Assembly: GCA_914767715.1 (NCBI GenBank)
Contig: OU612068.1
Location: 23,004,001-23,064,000, forward strand
Source of the DNA: Membranipora membranacea
Taxonomy: Eukaryota; Bryozoa; Gymnolaemata; Cheilostomatida; Membraniporidae
Reading direction: 5' to 3'
Length of the DNA stretch: 60,000 nucleotides
The notes under the pieces are model-generated. The model made no database searches. It was given only the letters and a program-made list of their open reading frames with translations, and had not been told where the DNA came from. Shown piece by piece: positions 45,521 to 59,680 of the stretch. Position 1 is the first letter of the stretch; the number at the start of each line of letters is the position of its first letter. A program made the position numbers and the translations under genes.

Positions 45521-46333
45521 TTAGACATAACAAATTAAGGGGTAAGGAGTACACAGTTATTAAGAAATAGCCCGAGGATTTAATTCTGTGAAAGCCAATG
45601 GTTGATAAGTTGATAGACCGCCCAATACTTGATGGATGTTCTCGAGTTCCTTTGGCTATGAGGTCTGGTGTAAAATCCCTACTCTTCACACTAATTTTGG
45701 TGTGGACATAGAAAAAGGTGCCAGACTATGTGCATGTCAAGTCAATCCAAGCACTAATCCTTGTTAGCATTTCGCAAATCAGTACACATTTCTTCAGTCC
45801 GATTCGCTGGTTTTCAGCTGAGGCACCTCAAATTTAGTCTGTAGATAAGTTGAACTTGATTCCCACCACATCGGAATGCTAAATTCAATATTAGGTAGTA
45901 AGTTTTGTATGATTTAGGTGCTCGTATGCTCGTCTTTGGCTGACCAGAAACTAAAATTGTTATTAGATGAATGGTGCAAGGAAAGACAAATGGCTGGTCA
46001 GATTTGGTGCAATAATGTGTGTAGCTTAGGTGCAAACATCCATAACTATTACGCTCATCAAAGCAAAATTTAGGAAATATGAAAAGACCAGACGTATTTA
46101 TGGGGTTTGGGATGGTTTGTATTACCTCACCAATTTTCTGGTTGATTTCACTAATGCACTATTCTAGCTTCAATTGACTTCAAACTCTGATCAGAGACTA
46201 TAGTCTCTGCTCTGATTACATTAAGGAGCTTGTGGCGATGTTTTGTTAGGAAGGAGTTCACTCCATGTTGCTAGTTACTATGTTTGGAAATCTGTAAAAT
46301 TCAGGAGTTGTCCCTGAGTAATAAATAGGCAGG

Positions 46334-46355
46334 GGCAGAGCTTTGCATTATGTGA
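46334..46355. promoter_or_regulatory. Duplicated motif, copy 2
   Basis: GGCAGAGCT then TTGCATTATGTGA. It shares a 12-bp core and the GGCAG flank with copy 1, about 835 bp away. Confidence 0.3.
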
Positions 46356-47701
46356 ATTTATGATTAAGTGCTGGATTGAATAGTTTTGCACTTGTAATTT
46401 CGTTATCTATTTTTTATGATGTGTACAATATGTCAGCTTAAGTGATGACAGGGACGGAATATGCAAAATGAAGATTACTCTTAGCTGGCAATGCAAACAA
46501 TCAGACACATTATTATTCATCATTTATGCTCTACCTGCAGCTGCAGACATAGTAGCAATGTAGTTCACACCGCACCCTGTTTTCCTTTGTCACCAATCTG
46601 CTTAGCTACCAGCCAAGCCAATACTATACTCTGCCATCGAATATCTGTTTGAGACGCTGGAACAATTGAGAGGCTGCAATCATCATTTATTTCAATATTT
46701 CCCGAGTTTTCCCTTTTTCTGGCAAATGCGTCAACCGCACACCTTATCTCGACATAAGCGATTTAGTGGGGCAGGTCCAAGTGTTATTATCCATACTTGA
46801 CAGTGACTTTCAAGTAACTTATAAAAGTGGGTAGACATGAGGACAAATTAATTAATGACAAGTAAGTACTGAAAACAAGCACCTGCCCGATTAACTAGCA
46901 CCAACTGCCAGACCCTCATCATGATAATGGCCAGGATGACACACAAAAACCCAAGTCTGTGTGTGTTTCACAATAAAAGAGAGGAAACAAGTTGGAATAT
47001 TGTCACCAACGGTGATTAAAATTAACTTCTGTTGAGTGAGCTTGTAGTCTGTGGTTGGCTGCTCATATGTTTTACAAGATAATTTAGTACTTCAATTATG
47101 TGCTTCTGTTGTTTTATTCGAGAAGTCAAAAAGTTAACTGCGGCCAAAAACACGAGTCTGGTTCCCAAGGTCTAATTAGTCAACAAATTAGTGGTTCTCA
47201 CTTTGAGCACTGTATGGAGCCCTTTGCGGATTTTGACTCTCAAAAGTTTCTGATCTTTATTACACTTTATTATCAACCAATAGAAACCAGCCGAGACTTT
47301 ACATGTTTTTTGGCCTTTGCTGTGGTATTTCATTGAGCTTATATTCTGCTGTGTAATGCTTTCAGTTCAGCTCTTCACCAAAGATTTGTTGACTGGCACG
47401 CCTAGGGTGTGTCAATCTACCAACAGGCACTGATGGTGATCTTAAGTCGAGTAAATGAACAAACAAATAAGCAAGCATCTGCCAACTCATGTCAGAAGGT
47501 TTCTACCTTGGATTGGGAGGGTATTTTGCTGCACTGATTCAGCAATTTACAGTAAAAATGTGTAAATACTTGTCAATTTCTACAGCCAGGGTCATCCAGT
47601 TTGAATTGACAACAACGCGAAAAACTGTTTGCAGTTCTGAGACCCACTAAACTCTGGAGAGTTGAGAAATTAATTAAAAAGCTGAAGTGGAATTCAGGTA
47701 A

Positions 47702-47724
47702 ATCCCACCGCATTATGGTGGGAT
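47702..47724. repeat. Inverted repeat, 8-bp arms, 7-bp loop
   Basis: ATCCCACC-GCATTAT-GGTGGGAT. The loop again carries GCATTAT, the core of the duplicated motif. Confidence 0.85.
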
Positions 47725-47790
47725 GGTGATGGGAAAATCCCTGTTAGGGAAGGTTCTTCAGCCACTATCCATTAGGAAGTGTAATTAAAT

Positions 47791-47802
47791 ACTGACGTCA
47801 GT
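47791..47802. promoter_or_regulatory. CRE in a 12-bp palindrome
   Basis: ACTGACGTCAGT, a perfect CREB/ATF site with extended symmetry, 68 bp from the hairpin at 47702. Confidence 0.35.
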
Positions 47803-50800
47803 GATTAGGAATTAAACTTGATTATTAATCTATTAAATGGTGAATTGTGACAGTAAGGTTACGTTGTGCTTTTTCACAGCCTTGTTCATTAGCATAAATA
47901 GAATAAAAAAGGACTGGTGAAATTTCAAATTAACCACCAATAAATGTCGAGACGAGACGTGATAAATAATTTTAATTTCAACCCTGCACACTTGCGGGTC
48001 AATACCTTGTTGAGTGTTCCTGTCGCCATAATATTAAAAGTGAAAGTGGAACTTTAACCGCCGCGCCCAAACAGGGGCGAATCAAAGCAGGCTAATAGGC
48101 TGAGATATTCACACCATGTTCATTTCTTAAATCAACAGTTTGATAGGTGGTCAAATGGGAACCACAAAAATCAACACTCAATTAATCAGAAAATCAGATG
48201 TTTTTAACACAAAAACTGGTGAGATAATCGTCATGTTTAATTGCCATCACACCTTTCTTTACTTACAGAAAACCAAATCATTTGCAATAAAATTAAAATA
48301 ATTATAATTTCAATTAAAAAATACATACCGGTAACAAGTATCATGGTTGATGAGCATAACAGGACCAATGCCTTGATTTGGATAAAGCAATGAGGAGTAT
48401 TCATGTATGACAATTTGTTTTGAAAAAATATAGAATAATATATTATGAGAAAAAGGGCGACAATGCAAATTTAATTCCTCGACAAAGCCGCAGAACTTGC
48501 GCTGAACAAAAAAAACAACAATCCAATCGGCTATTAGACCTTCGGAACCCATACCAAAGCTTAAGAGGCTCCAAGACGACACTGTAGGGAAACCACTTAA
48601 AGTCTGTCGTGATTATACGAGTACGTGTCTGTGGCCCGTAGCTGCAGCCGAATATTAGACTGTTGAATGGTTTCAGAAGTGTTATTAATTGATGGTGAAG
48701 AGAGAAATACCAGAAATACCTACAGTCTAGCGCACGGTTAACCTGATGCGATTGTAGGATTCCGTCTGCCGACCTCCGCTATCACCCTGGAAGTAAATTA
48801 TGTCAGCGTTTTACATTAACGAACTATTGTTGACCTTAGCAAGTACACCCAGTTGGACCTTTTCCATCTATTATTCTCAGCTAAGACAAAAGTGTGAGAC
48901 TTTTTTGCCTCTTTCCCTAATCACTAACGAGAATCCAGGGCTGCTCCGAGAGGTGTTTCTCAAGATTTAAACAACACTCCAAATTAGCAGAAAACTTCAA
49001 ACATGGCCGTCAAGTGAGGAGAAAGCACTGCAATTACCGTTGCTGAAAAAACACATTCACACCATTTGTTACACAACACTTTAATTAAGCTTTAAAGCTG
49101 ACCGCAACCTAGGCATATTTTATGAAAATCCAACCACGGAATGAGAAGAGTTCAAATTAGTGATCTCTCGCCCCTAAGCTAGGCATGCATTACATAATCG
49201 CTATATGGGAAGATACTAGTGTCGTCTGCATAGCAACAACAACATGCTGGTCGGCGGTGTAAAACGCCATCAGATTTCTAACCACTGACCAGACATGGAA
49301 TATATACATAGGTGAAGTTGTAGCTGTCAGATTACATAAGAATCAAGCAGAGATTCGCACAATCGAGGAGAGATGATTTTGAGATGGCTTACGTAAGAGC
49401 TTCCCTACCAGTAGGGTTTGATATGAATCCATATTCTGGTGACAGTGGTGCCACATAGAATGCCAAAGCTATCACGAACAGGCCTTCTTAATTATACAGT
49501 TACTCCATTTATTGTTTCTCATGTACAATAGACAATAACTATATGCATCCTCCATATGTGGAAAAAGGGCCTCATTGAGATATAGGACCATTTTAAGGAC
49601 AAAGGCAGGCAAAAGATTGTTGGCGTAGAGAATCTCTAGACTAACATGTATTTAACCAATTTTAGGTCTCTGATGTTTAATTTCTATTCTTTGCCGACAG
49701 AAGTTTCAGGCGCTTTTGTCGATGATATCTATGCATTGTCTCATTATACCCATCAATAACTTGATCGGCACAATAAAGCTGATTATATTCATTTAGATAT
49801 ATGTTCAATTTCAATTAATTCAAGGATGATTTATAAAATGCCCAATTTTAATCTTTCCCACAGAAGCCCAAAATGAATCCAGTTCCGAAGAAGTGCCATT
49901 TGTGTAAATTGATGATTTTTGCCGCCAGCACCACATAACACGGAACTGGTCATCATTTCTGACCAACGGAACTTTTACCTTTTGATGATTACTAACTAAA
50001 TGACCTGCTGTGTGCTACTGGCTCTCACGACCCTGGAGGAAACGACATCAGATCACCAGAACTCAAACTCTCTAAAAAGGAAATGATAATAAATCAAAAT
50101 TAGCCCCTTGAGAGGGTATCAAAATTTGACATGTACAGAAATGAAAAATGGGATCATTATGCATTGTTACACTTTTTGGGAATTTGTGAGAAGTAACACA
50201 AAATTTACCACATTGATGTCTAAAAAGACAATCGATTTGAATAACAAGATTGATGACCATTTGGTGCAAAAATTGAAATTTATGAAAAGTTTTTTTTGTG
50301 GATGGAAGAATTTTGGTCATCAGTATTGATTGATTAAAATCTGAAAATTGCATTGCAACCCAAACCCAAACATTAATAATTGACCTGCTATACAGATCTG
50401 TGAAGATTCAAGTGTTCGGCTAGCTATGAGTACATGCTAGGTCTCTCAACCATTGGTGTCGGTATCAGATAATTACAGGGCACGGCGTATTAGGGATATC
50501 ATATTTTCTCCATGTTATCTGGGGATGCTAATATGCTTGTTGTGCGGTGTATTACACGATCTCGATGCTTATCACACCAAAAGTGCTTGCCAGTGTTGTA
50601 AGAGTCGCGTGGTGGCTAATTAATCGCTGCACGGCGGTAGCAAACGCCTAATTTGCGGCATTTTGTCGGATGCTTTCTCAAGGCAATGTATGTATGATGT
50701 ATGATAGTTTTATCACACGATAAATACCATGGCTGTTATTAATAGTATATTCTATCAATCCGTTGAATAAGCTGTGGCACCAGAAACCTGTTGGAAAGTC

Positions 50801-52490
50801 TTTAATTCAGTGACTACAGCCCTATACTTAAATCATTACAAGATACTGCATCACAAAATATAAGAGCGATATACTGAAAAATGCCTTTGGAATCGACTAC
50901 AATGATAAAGCACTATCGACTCAAGTACAAGCTAGGTGAAAAATTACCAAACCTACCATCACATCAAAGGCCAGTTGCGTGAGAGATGAAGCACTTGTAG
51001 GTCTTTGTCAAACCTGATGAAGGCAGTAGAACTGTATGTGAGGCGCTCATGTGACAAGTGGAGGGAAATCTTAAAAGTGTGATTGCGGTAGAGCAGGTCT
51101 TATCTCGCTATTAGGATCAAACCATCAAAGACAAGGACCTGTTCCAAAGTACATGTTCTTGGTTTCGAATAGTTTTGAAATACCAGAGAATTTACATGAA
51201 GTAAATTGCAAAAAATTAGCATCATACGCAGATCCTGCAACTGGCATTTGACCAGGGGGGATAACATCGAAATAGGACACAGTAGGTTCATTGGACTTGA
51301 AAATTTTTTGCGATGGGGTGACGTTCACTTCCTGTCCCGTCAATCCAAATAGGCGCCATAAACTCTTAAGTTTTGCATTCCAAGGTTGCTGAAATTCTTC
51401 AAGTGCATTTTGACTGGAAAAAATTCTAGTAATCAACATGTCATTCATCCAAAAGTGATATTCAGACAGAAACTGATAGTCGGGTTATAATATGGCGGCT
51501 GCAGCTATTTAAATATCACACTTACACCGACATGTATCAGTGTTCTATAGAAAGCTCACAAAAAACTGTTAGACCAAGTGATAGCTCATTATCAAATCAC
51601 TTATATCAATGGTGTAACCAGAGTTGAAGATATCACATGGCAAATATATCTTTCTCATTATAGTCTCAGTAACCTCCGTTATACTTTGACTTATGAAAAA
51701 GGGGGGAACGGAGGAAAAGTATCAATAATTAGTGGGAACTTATTTATCTGAGGCTAAAACATTCCAATTTTGTGGGAGAAATATGATATAAGGTATATGC
51801 ATCCTGTACCGAAAAAGCGTTAATGACATCAACACCAGATCATAATTTCAGTTTTGTGACAATATAGCGTGCAGTGCAACAATACGGTGTAGAAAGCTGA
51901 CAACAATCTTAGTGGCGCTGATGATCTGTCGACGATTAAATTCAAAGTAGGCTGAGAATGTTGGCAGGTAGTTCCCTGTACTATTATACAAAAGAGTCGG
52001 GGGAGATAAAGCCCTACTCACTATTGCATTGTGGGATTCTAGTTTTGATTTATGCAGTGGTGATGGTCATGTATATTGACCCATAGTAACCTCAACTATT
52101 TCCAGTTCTAGTATAAAATTGTCATGGTGAAATTTGTCATCAAATAAATTACTGAACTATTATAACTAAACTGTAACCATCAGTGATTTGCCTATAAAAG
52201 ACAAAGAAATCCAGGCAAGAAATTAAACGGAGGTCTATGTCTAAATTTTATTAATTTGATTTATAGCAATTAAATTTCCTAATAGCCTCCACCTAGAGTG
52301 CGCATGGTGGAAGCAGGATGCTGGTGACTAATTTGTTGACAAGGCAAAGAAATGCATTCAGGTTCAAAGCATTGAAAACTTTATAAAAAAGCTTACCAGA
52401 AGAGACATAGAGTTGAGTGTGGGGGGTTGGGGGTGGGCGTTATATTATGGATTATTTAGTTATTAAGCACATGAATCGGAAGTGAGTAAA

Positions 52491-52498
52491 TGACGTCA
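52491..52498. promoter_or_regulatory. CRE palindrome TGACGTCA
   Basis: A perfect 8-bp CREB/ATF site in the Tbx2/3 upstream desert. Confidence 0.3.
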
Positions 52499-55400
52499 TT
52501 CGGAGTAGGAGTCCATCGATCGGGAGAGCGGTGAAGTGAGGCTGAGGGTGGGCTTAGGACTATTTGAATTCCCCTGCAGGTGACATTCTACTGTCATTAA
52601 TAGCCTGGATTGATACATAATTAAGTGATCAGCACATCCAAATTGCCATGATTTCACTGAAAATGTTGTTTCTAATCTACTGCAAGCCAATAACAAGTAA
52701 CAACCATTAAATGTTCAACATGGTAGTCAGAGAAATTAAGTGATTATTGTTAGCTAGGATTAGCAGTCACACTAATCAGCTAAATGCTGTCAGAAAATAC
52801 AACAATTGTGCATGCTATGCCACCTGGTTGAATTAAAAAAGTTGCTATTCCGTTGATGAATGACCATCAACAGCATATCAACCAACAACAGGAGTAAGTT
52901 GTAGAGGAGTATACCTTACAACCATATACAGAAGGACCATTTGAGAGCCATCCATTTTGTTATCATGGCCATTTGGTGTGTTTTTTTCCGGCCTACCCGC
53001 CGCAATTTAACTAAACGCATAACTCCCACAAGTGCTGTGCAGTGATTGTAAGGCAAAAGATGTGGAACCACTCAAGATGCCAATTACATCTGAGGAAGTT
53101 TAACCATGAGGTCCTCGGCTCGATGAGGTAGAAGCGCCTGTAAGCTGGCGCCCAACCCATCAGGTTTTTGAGTCCAAAACTTGCTCTACAAGTATGACTT
53201 GATCACGCGGATCCATCGAGTTTGATTTAAACTTTAATCTGACAGTTTGGTGCAGCGAGGCCATCGTGATTTCGATGTTGAAATTTTATGCAGAGGTGGA
53301 AAGGCAATCAGATATGTATCTAAACTGACTGATGATACTAAAATTGTCTGTACTGTTTCCAACTACACGTTTTTTTATAATGATAATCACAATCATGCCT
53401 TTAGTAATTAATTATACAGGTTTGATTGTGAGGTTTTATATTGGTTTTAATTGCAGATGTATATAATGTTAGAAACACATGGCGCCAGCAATAGGTGGAG
53501 AAACTTGCAGGAAATGTGGTAAATTATGATAGCTATGATTAAATGGAATTCTTTGCATATTAAATTCAATGACCAGCAAGACGGGTTTTTTTCATTTGAG
53601 AAAGATGAATATATTAATTCCACTATCAAAGCAAAGCTGTGAATAATTGATCTCAATTATTATTCACTTCATAACCAGCTTAGAGCTTTTCTGAGCTGCT
53701 AACAGTTTGAGGGTGTTGGTTGGTTGGTGAGATTGTAGAAATTGTTGGCATGGCAGCATTGACATCAAAGTCATACTATTGTTGAGCCGGCAGCATTTTA
53801 TTGTTACTTTTGCTGCCGATAGTGGGCTATGTAAAGATTAACAGTTTGGTTTTATGATTGTGTTGGAGACATGAGGAATAATTTAACAGGATCTTTGTGA
53901 CAAATTCCGTGACTGTGTCACCAAAGATGGTCTTATTCTATTGATCTAAAAACGAACATAGACCAGCCAGTCAACAAATATTAGTGAGAAGCCCAAACAA
54001 TTCTAACAGCTCAACACTGTGACAATAGATACTCGTTTGTTGTGGAAGCATGATCAAACAGCCCCTTTTGTGGATTTCAGATAACAGCATTCGTGACCAA
54101 ATGACATGAATTGAAGAGTAAAAAGTAAACACTGTATTTATTTCTATTGGCCTTGTTAACACGTTAGTATACAATGTTGCTTCTAGCATTGGTGTGAAAT
54201 ACTCCAAAATTAATATCAGCGACTGTAAATCAAAAATCTTCAGTTTGCATAGCAAGCTAATAGTAAACTATGAATTCAATGATCACCTCCCGAATGTTTT
54301 GCGAATGTTGATTGAAGGGTTTGGGGTATTATGAGGTGTTAAATGTACACAATGCATTACTAGTCTGAGGAGACCCTTTTGGCACCCCTGTCACAATACC
54401 TTTGTTTGATTTCCTCCCATTATGAAAGCAACGACTCCCCAATTGCTCACAGCATTCTCAATCAATCCCTTACATGATTGAATAACACATTGACACTGGC
54501 AGAGTTGCAATAGAAGTTATTTTGGTCAACAAGAATTATCACTCTTTTCAGGTGTTTTGTTTTTGTACAATAATGGCTATTTCAGACATAGTTTTGAAAG
54601 AAAACAATTTCAAAGACTCGCAGCGTTTAGGATGTGTTACAATGCCATGTAATATAAACATCCCGTGCCTTTTATTGCTTGGTATCTCACCATTATTCTC
54701 AATTTTTTACACATTAGATTGCTTCCATGTTTTGACTCTGGTCAACTTTTTGTCTCCACTTTTACCGAAAGGTTTTTCTCAGTCAGTTCAAGAAAATCAA
54801 AGCTGTCACCTTTTCACAGTCAAAGAGTAAAGTGACTCATTGCTTGTACACAATCATCATAACCTAACACTTTGTTTATGTAAAAACAAAAGTCACATTT
54901 GATCAAAAGAAATAGCGGTGTGAAGCCATTACTAATGGCGCTTAAATTAATTTCCAATTTCAATCCGTGCCAAAAATTTCACTGCCACAGTCCCTGGAAT
55001 ATTCATAATCATAAACAATCCTTTAGAAGTCTGAATAGAAATCACACATTTTTCAGATTTACTTGTATCAAGTGCTAGACATACTGGAGCTTGGTGTCAC
55101 TCAAAATGTTTTTAACATGATCGAAAGAGAACTTAATTAGTGATTATACTCAAAAGTAATTCTGCCCAATTACACTGTGAGGCAATGAACCCTTAATAAT
55201 TTTTCATAGTTTTCTTATGGAAATTACCAGTTTTTTTGACAACACATTTTCAAGGAGGTGAGTTTTTTTATGTAATCCACCGTTCATTGCACAACTAATC
55301 TCTGAATATCTTTGGTACGCACCGTTAAATTTTGAAGAGACCAATTTGTTAGCAAAGCTGATTACGATCATACATAAATCTCACTACTAACTTAACGCAG

Positions 55401-57169
55401 TGTTGACCATCAGATTCCAGCCTACTCTTTACGAGTAATGTTGGCGTTTGTCTCATCGAAAAAAGGCGACATCCAGGCTTATTGAACAGAAAAACACAGT
55501 TCCACATGGTTCATTTTTTAATGTACAAGACAATTAACAGGTAATTGCCACAATAGGATGAGGGTGGCGATGTCATTCTCGAATCACCACTATTTTTAGA
55601 CAATTGCACTATATTAACATAGCGTCATTTAAAATCAATTAGGTCTTAATCCATCATTTTTTACCATTATTAATCGAGTGAAAGGATATGGTCTTTAAAT
55701 TGAATTGTGAGAAATTGGTATTAACCATATTAATATAAGTAGTAATGCAATCGCTAAATAAAACTTCTAATACATGTTTCATTATTGGGAGGAAGGAAGC
55801 TTTGCTGGAGTTTCAGACGTATGGTGGTGGCAGGTGTAATTTTTCATAAAGTTGTTAAGATAATTGCTTAACACAATATTTTGTTAAATATGTCAAGTAA
55901 TTAAATAAATTAACCCTATTTTGTCATCGTCAGGAAGTGATTAAAGCCCTTTCAACAATCGACAACAGCTCAAAGGCCAGCACTACCAATGCTTCTTAGC
56001 GAAAGCATCAGGTTTTGATTGAGTATGGGGTGACAATTACTCATCAATTACCTTTTTAATACGTGAGCATCATTGTCAAGAGTATGAAAATTATGGAATA
56101 ATGATGATAATGAGCTAGCAGGGCATGTATTGTGAGTCATATTACCATGTCAGACTGGACAGGAGACCACCAAGCTAAGGTGTCTCCTCCTATTCACTGC
56201 AATCATCATTAGACGGCCAGTCTTGACATGAAAAATAGTGCTCAACACCCCACTCGAACAATATGGACCCTTTGCTCAATCATAATCACGATAATTACGG
56301 ATGGATTGTCAGAGCATGGCTGGCAGCTTATTTCCCTTCCAGCATATTCTCACATTGATCAGTAGAGGTTTAGATGTTCCAACTGAGAAATTTTCATATT
56401 TTTCTATATAATATGAATTGCCACCGGAAATCAAAATGGTGGGAAAACAGAACTGCGCGAGGCACATATGTAAAAAAAGGCAGATTGAGTTGTTTTTTAG
56501 CCCACTTGAGTAAATGACTTGTAGCAATTTCCCTGCCTGATTTGACCTTTTCTCGATACAAATTTGACAAATTCTATGTGACAGCTTATGAGTGAATGAG
56601 GCAAACTTCGCTCCAAATAGAATAGCTCTAATTGTCCCTCATCAGATCAACAACACCCAAAAGCATTCCAGATGGGAGAAAAGCTAGCTTGTTAACCTTC
56701 CGAGGTTAATGTATTGATACAAATATTGTCATGATTTATCCAATTACCCAGATGTCATGACGATTCTATCTCAAACTTAGATCTGCCATTCGTGGCACCT
56801 CGATCGATGGCGCAAGCTGCTCAGGGATGCTACCAGAAACATCAGCCAAATAGCTAATTTTTTTGTAATTGTCCGGATATTATATATAGCACACTTTTAT
56901 TTATTGCTGTTTTGAACACATATGACTGCTCGGCAAAGAGGAGCTGCCCAATAAAATTAAATTAAGATGTTGATATATTTTTCCAAACATGCTCATCCGT
57001 ACTCATAGAGAATTACAGTCTTTTTCCTTTATTTGTTTAACGTCTACTCATTCTTTGTGTTAATTATGATTCAGCCAACAAAAGTGGCCTCCCTTTTTTG
57101 TGTCCGTTTGTTCGTTGGGAATTTTATCACAATCCCAAATAAGGGCACAGATATAGGTAGGTTTTTAGT

Positions 57170-57400
57170 ACGGCGCCATTAGCTTTGTCACGCGGCTAAT
57201 CTTTAGGTTTGTAGCCACGTGACAAGGTTAGGGCTCCATGGTCTGCTGTTGGCGTTATCCATCCACACTTTTGCCAGATTATACCTCCCTCATGGTGCCC
57301 AACCCCAAACCTGAGTGTGTATCTCGGCAAGTTCCCTAATTGATTCTCAAGGAGTATCCATAACGGAGCTGGAAATTGGCGCTCGCGGGGAAGTTGAGAA
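57170..57400. other. GC-richer block in the desert
   Basis: This block is visibly richer in GC than the flanks, with a CACGTG E-box inside GCCACGTGAC (about 57216). No open frame or promoter is evident. It could be a conserved element. Confidence 0.3.
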
Positions 57401-59668
57401 ATAGCGGATGATTAACTGCACATACCAAACGGCTCCACATTATGTGTCATATGTGTCATACCCTGGTAAATTTATAACTAAGTTACAGGTCGCCACACCC
57501 TCAAACTATAGAAGTCACAAGGTGAGGTAAAGTTGGGGGAGGATGAATCAATGTCATTACGGCAGGAGATATTGTATATTTTTACTTGTACCATCCAGGA
57601 AGTCTGTTAATTAATTTTAATCCCTTACTCCCTCACTTTTTCACAATAACGCCAGTGTCAAAATTTGGTAACAGTAATGACATTGTGTATTTATCTGTTA
57701 CCGCCTTCTCACAAAATACCACCACACAAACACGTAATCAATTAGCTCCATTCATCAGGAGTAGATATGCTCGGGGTCGGGGTTGGTATGGTAAATCAGT
57801 CATCACAAACAAACAAGCTCAAGTGTAGGACAACAGCTCCGGTGCAGCGGAGGAAATAATATTCAGCCAGCGTATACAGGAAATTTCCATTTTGAAACCA
57901 TAGTGAGGTGCCATCAAGTTCATAATCAAAACATGTTTTTCTCAGGTTCGAAAGAATATTAAAATTAATTACGATAGGTCCGCTGATAGTGTTTATGATA
58001 ATGGTTCTCTCTATGCCTTATAGCTGGAGTACATGTGTAGTATGATTTGACTGTGGCAATGTTTTACACACATCTTGGGAAGTGAGAAGAGTCAACAACA
58101 AGCCAATTCATAACCGACCACATCACAGCAAGAAAATATGACTATATCAATATCGCAGACCACCAATATGGAAAACCTGCGGCCAGAAATATTCCGAAAT
58201 AGCAGGTTGAATCAGCCTTTTTGGTCAACATTAAACCCATAATCTTGATAGATCAGCTAAAGCACCTTCTAAATTTGTGAACTTTTAAATTTAAAATGAA
58301 TCTCTTGCACCTGAAACAGTACCTTTCGCTGCTGAATCTGAACTTATGCCGAGTATCTAACCCCGCCTTGGTTTCCTATCGAATTTAGGTTAATGTTCAA
58401 GTCGCTATGAATTTGTACGACTAAAAACCAGATACATCAGCTATTTTTGAACTAGCGGTTCTGTCTTCAACGGACCTGGCAAAATGCCTACATGATTCAC
58501 AAAATATGTGCAATATTTCCAATATCTTGGTCTGCTAGTAAACTAATGATTCGTTTTGGAACAACAATGGTCGCTGCTGCTGCACCTATAGAAGAATATC
58601 CACTATCCAGTGACCCAGACAGAGTCATCAAAATCCAGCACAACAAGCCTAGTGCATATTTTATTATTACTGATAACTTTTATTGGCATTACAATTAGGA
58701 TAGAAGCCTCTACCCTATGAGAGGAATAGTTATCGATATGGCCTAATTACAAGTCGACACAATAACAATTCACTTTTAGGATACTATTAGCCACTTAGAA
58801 GAGCAACTTCACAAGAAATTTAATGATTTATCAAACCTAAAATCTGATTGAAACACTGATTTCCAGTAGCCCTGCCTTGTGATCATCTAATGAACACCAA
58901 TAAAACTATTGTACGTTACACAAGTGTTTGGGGGCATATTACACTTGTTCGACAGCTTGGAGATGCAATGTTTAGGTTTGTAATGGTCAATAGTCTGATG
59001 ATTCTCAGCTGATTTGACGAAATTACACGCACGCTCAGGTTTGCTGTCTCCATGTTACATCCTAACACACAGATAAAGTGATAAATTGCGTACATACAAG
59101 TTGCTAAATGTCCAGCCGTTGAGATAACTTTTAATGTAAATCTGCCTGCATATAACTTTGAAATGTGCTGATATTATCTGCTATGTTATATTCCAATCCA
59201 CCGACCCCTGGACAAAAGTGTCTCAATTAGGAACAAGAATATTAAAATTTCATCAAATTTCTGCTATTCTCAAGCAAATTAAACGTAGGCGTGTTTTGTA
59301 TGGAAAAAAAGGGCTGATTTCACAAGTCAATTTGGTGCAGGGTAAACAAATTAAATAGTAAATCTGTGAAATTTATTTTAATTAATTTGAAAGTGTCAGT
59401 ATTGTTTGGTAAAGACTTTCCCACGCCAGGAATCTAACCACATAGTAGAACAGCCCTACGAGGGAGGGTTAAATGATATGAGTTGAGGAGCTTGTTGACT
59501 AATTACCCTGCCACCGCCGCCATTGTCCAGTAGGTATATAGCACACAGTGCCTCTTCCCACTTTGTAGAATGTGGTAATTAGTTTGTGTACATATACATG
59601 AAGAGCAGAGCATCCCAAAATCCTCATTTAATTTGTTATATCAGCTAAGCTGCAAGTGAGGATAAACA

Positions 59669-59680
59669 CCCTGATCAGGG
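59669..59680. repeat. 12-bp palindrome
   Basis: CCCTGATCAGGG, perfect and without a spacer. Confidence 0.9.

Noticed and set aside
48247-48254. T-box half sites (TCACACCT) as Tbx2/3 autoregulation
   Set aside because: Matches to the short core occur about as often as expected by chance in 60 kb, and no paired site was seen.
53090-53180. Second tRNA-like segment (GGTTTTTGAGTCC)
   Set aside because: The B-box match is poor and no A box or stem pairing is visible.
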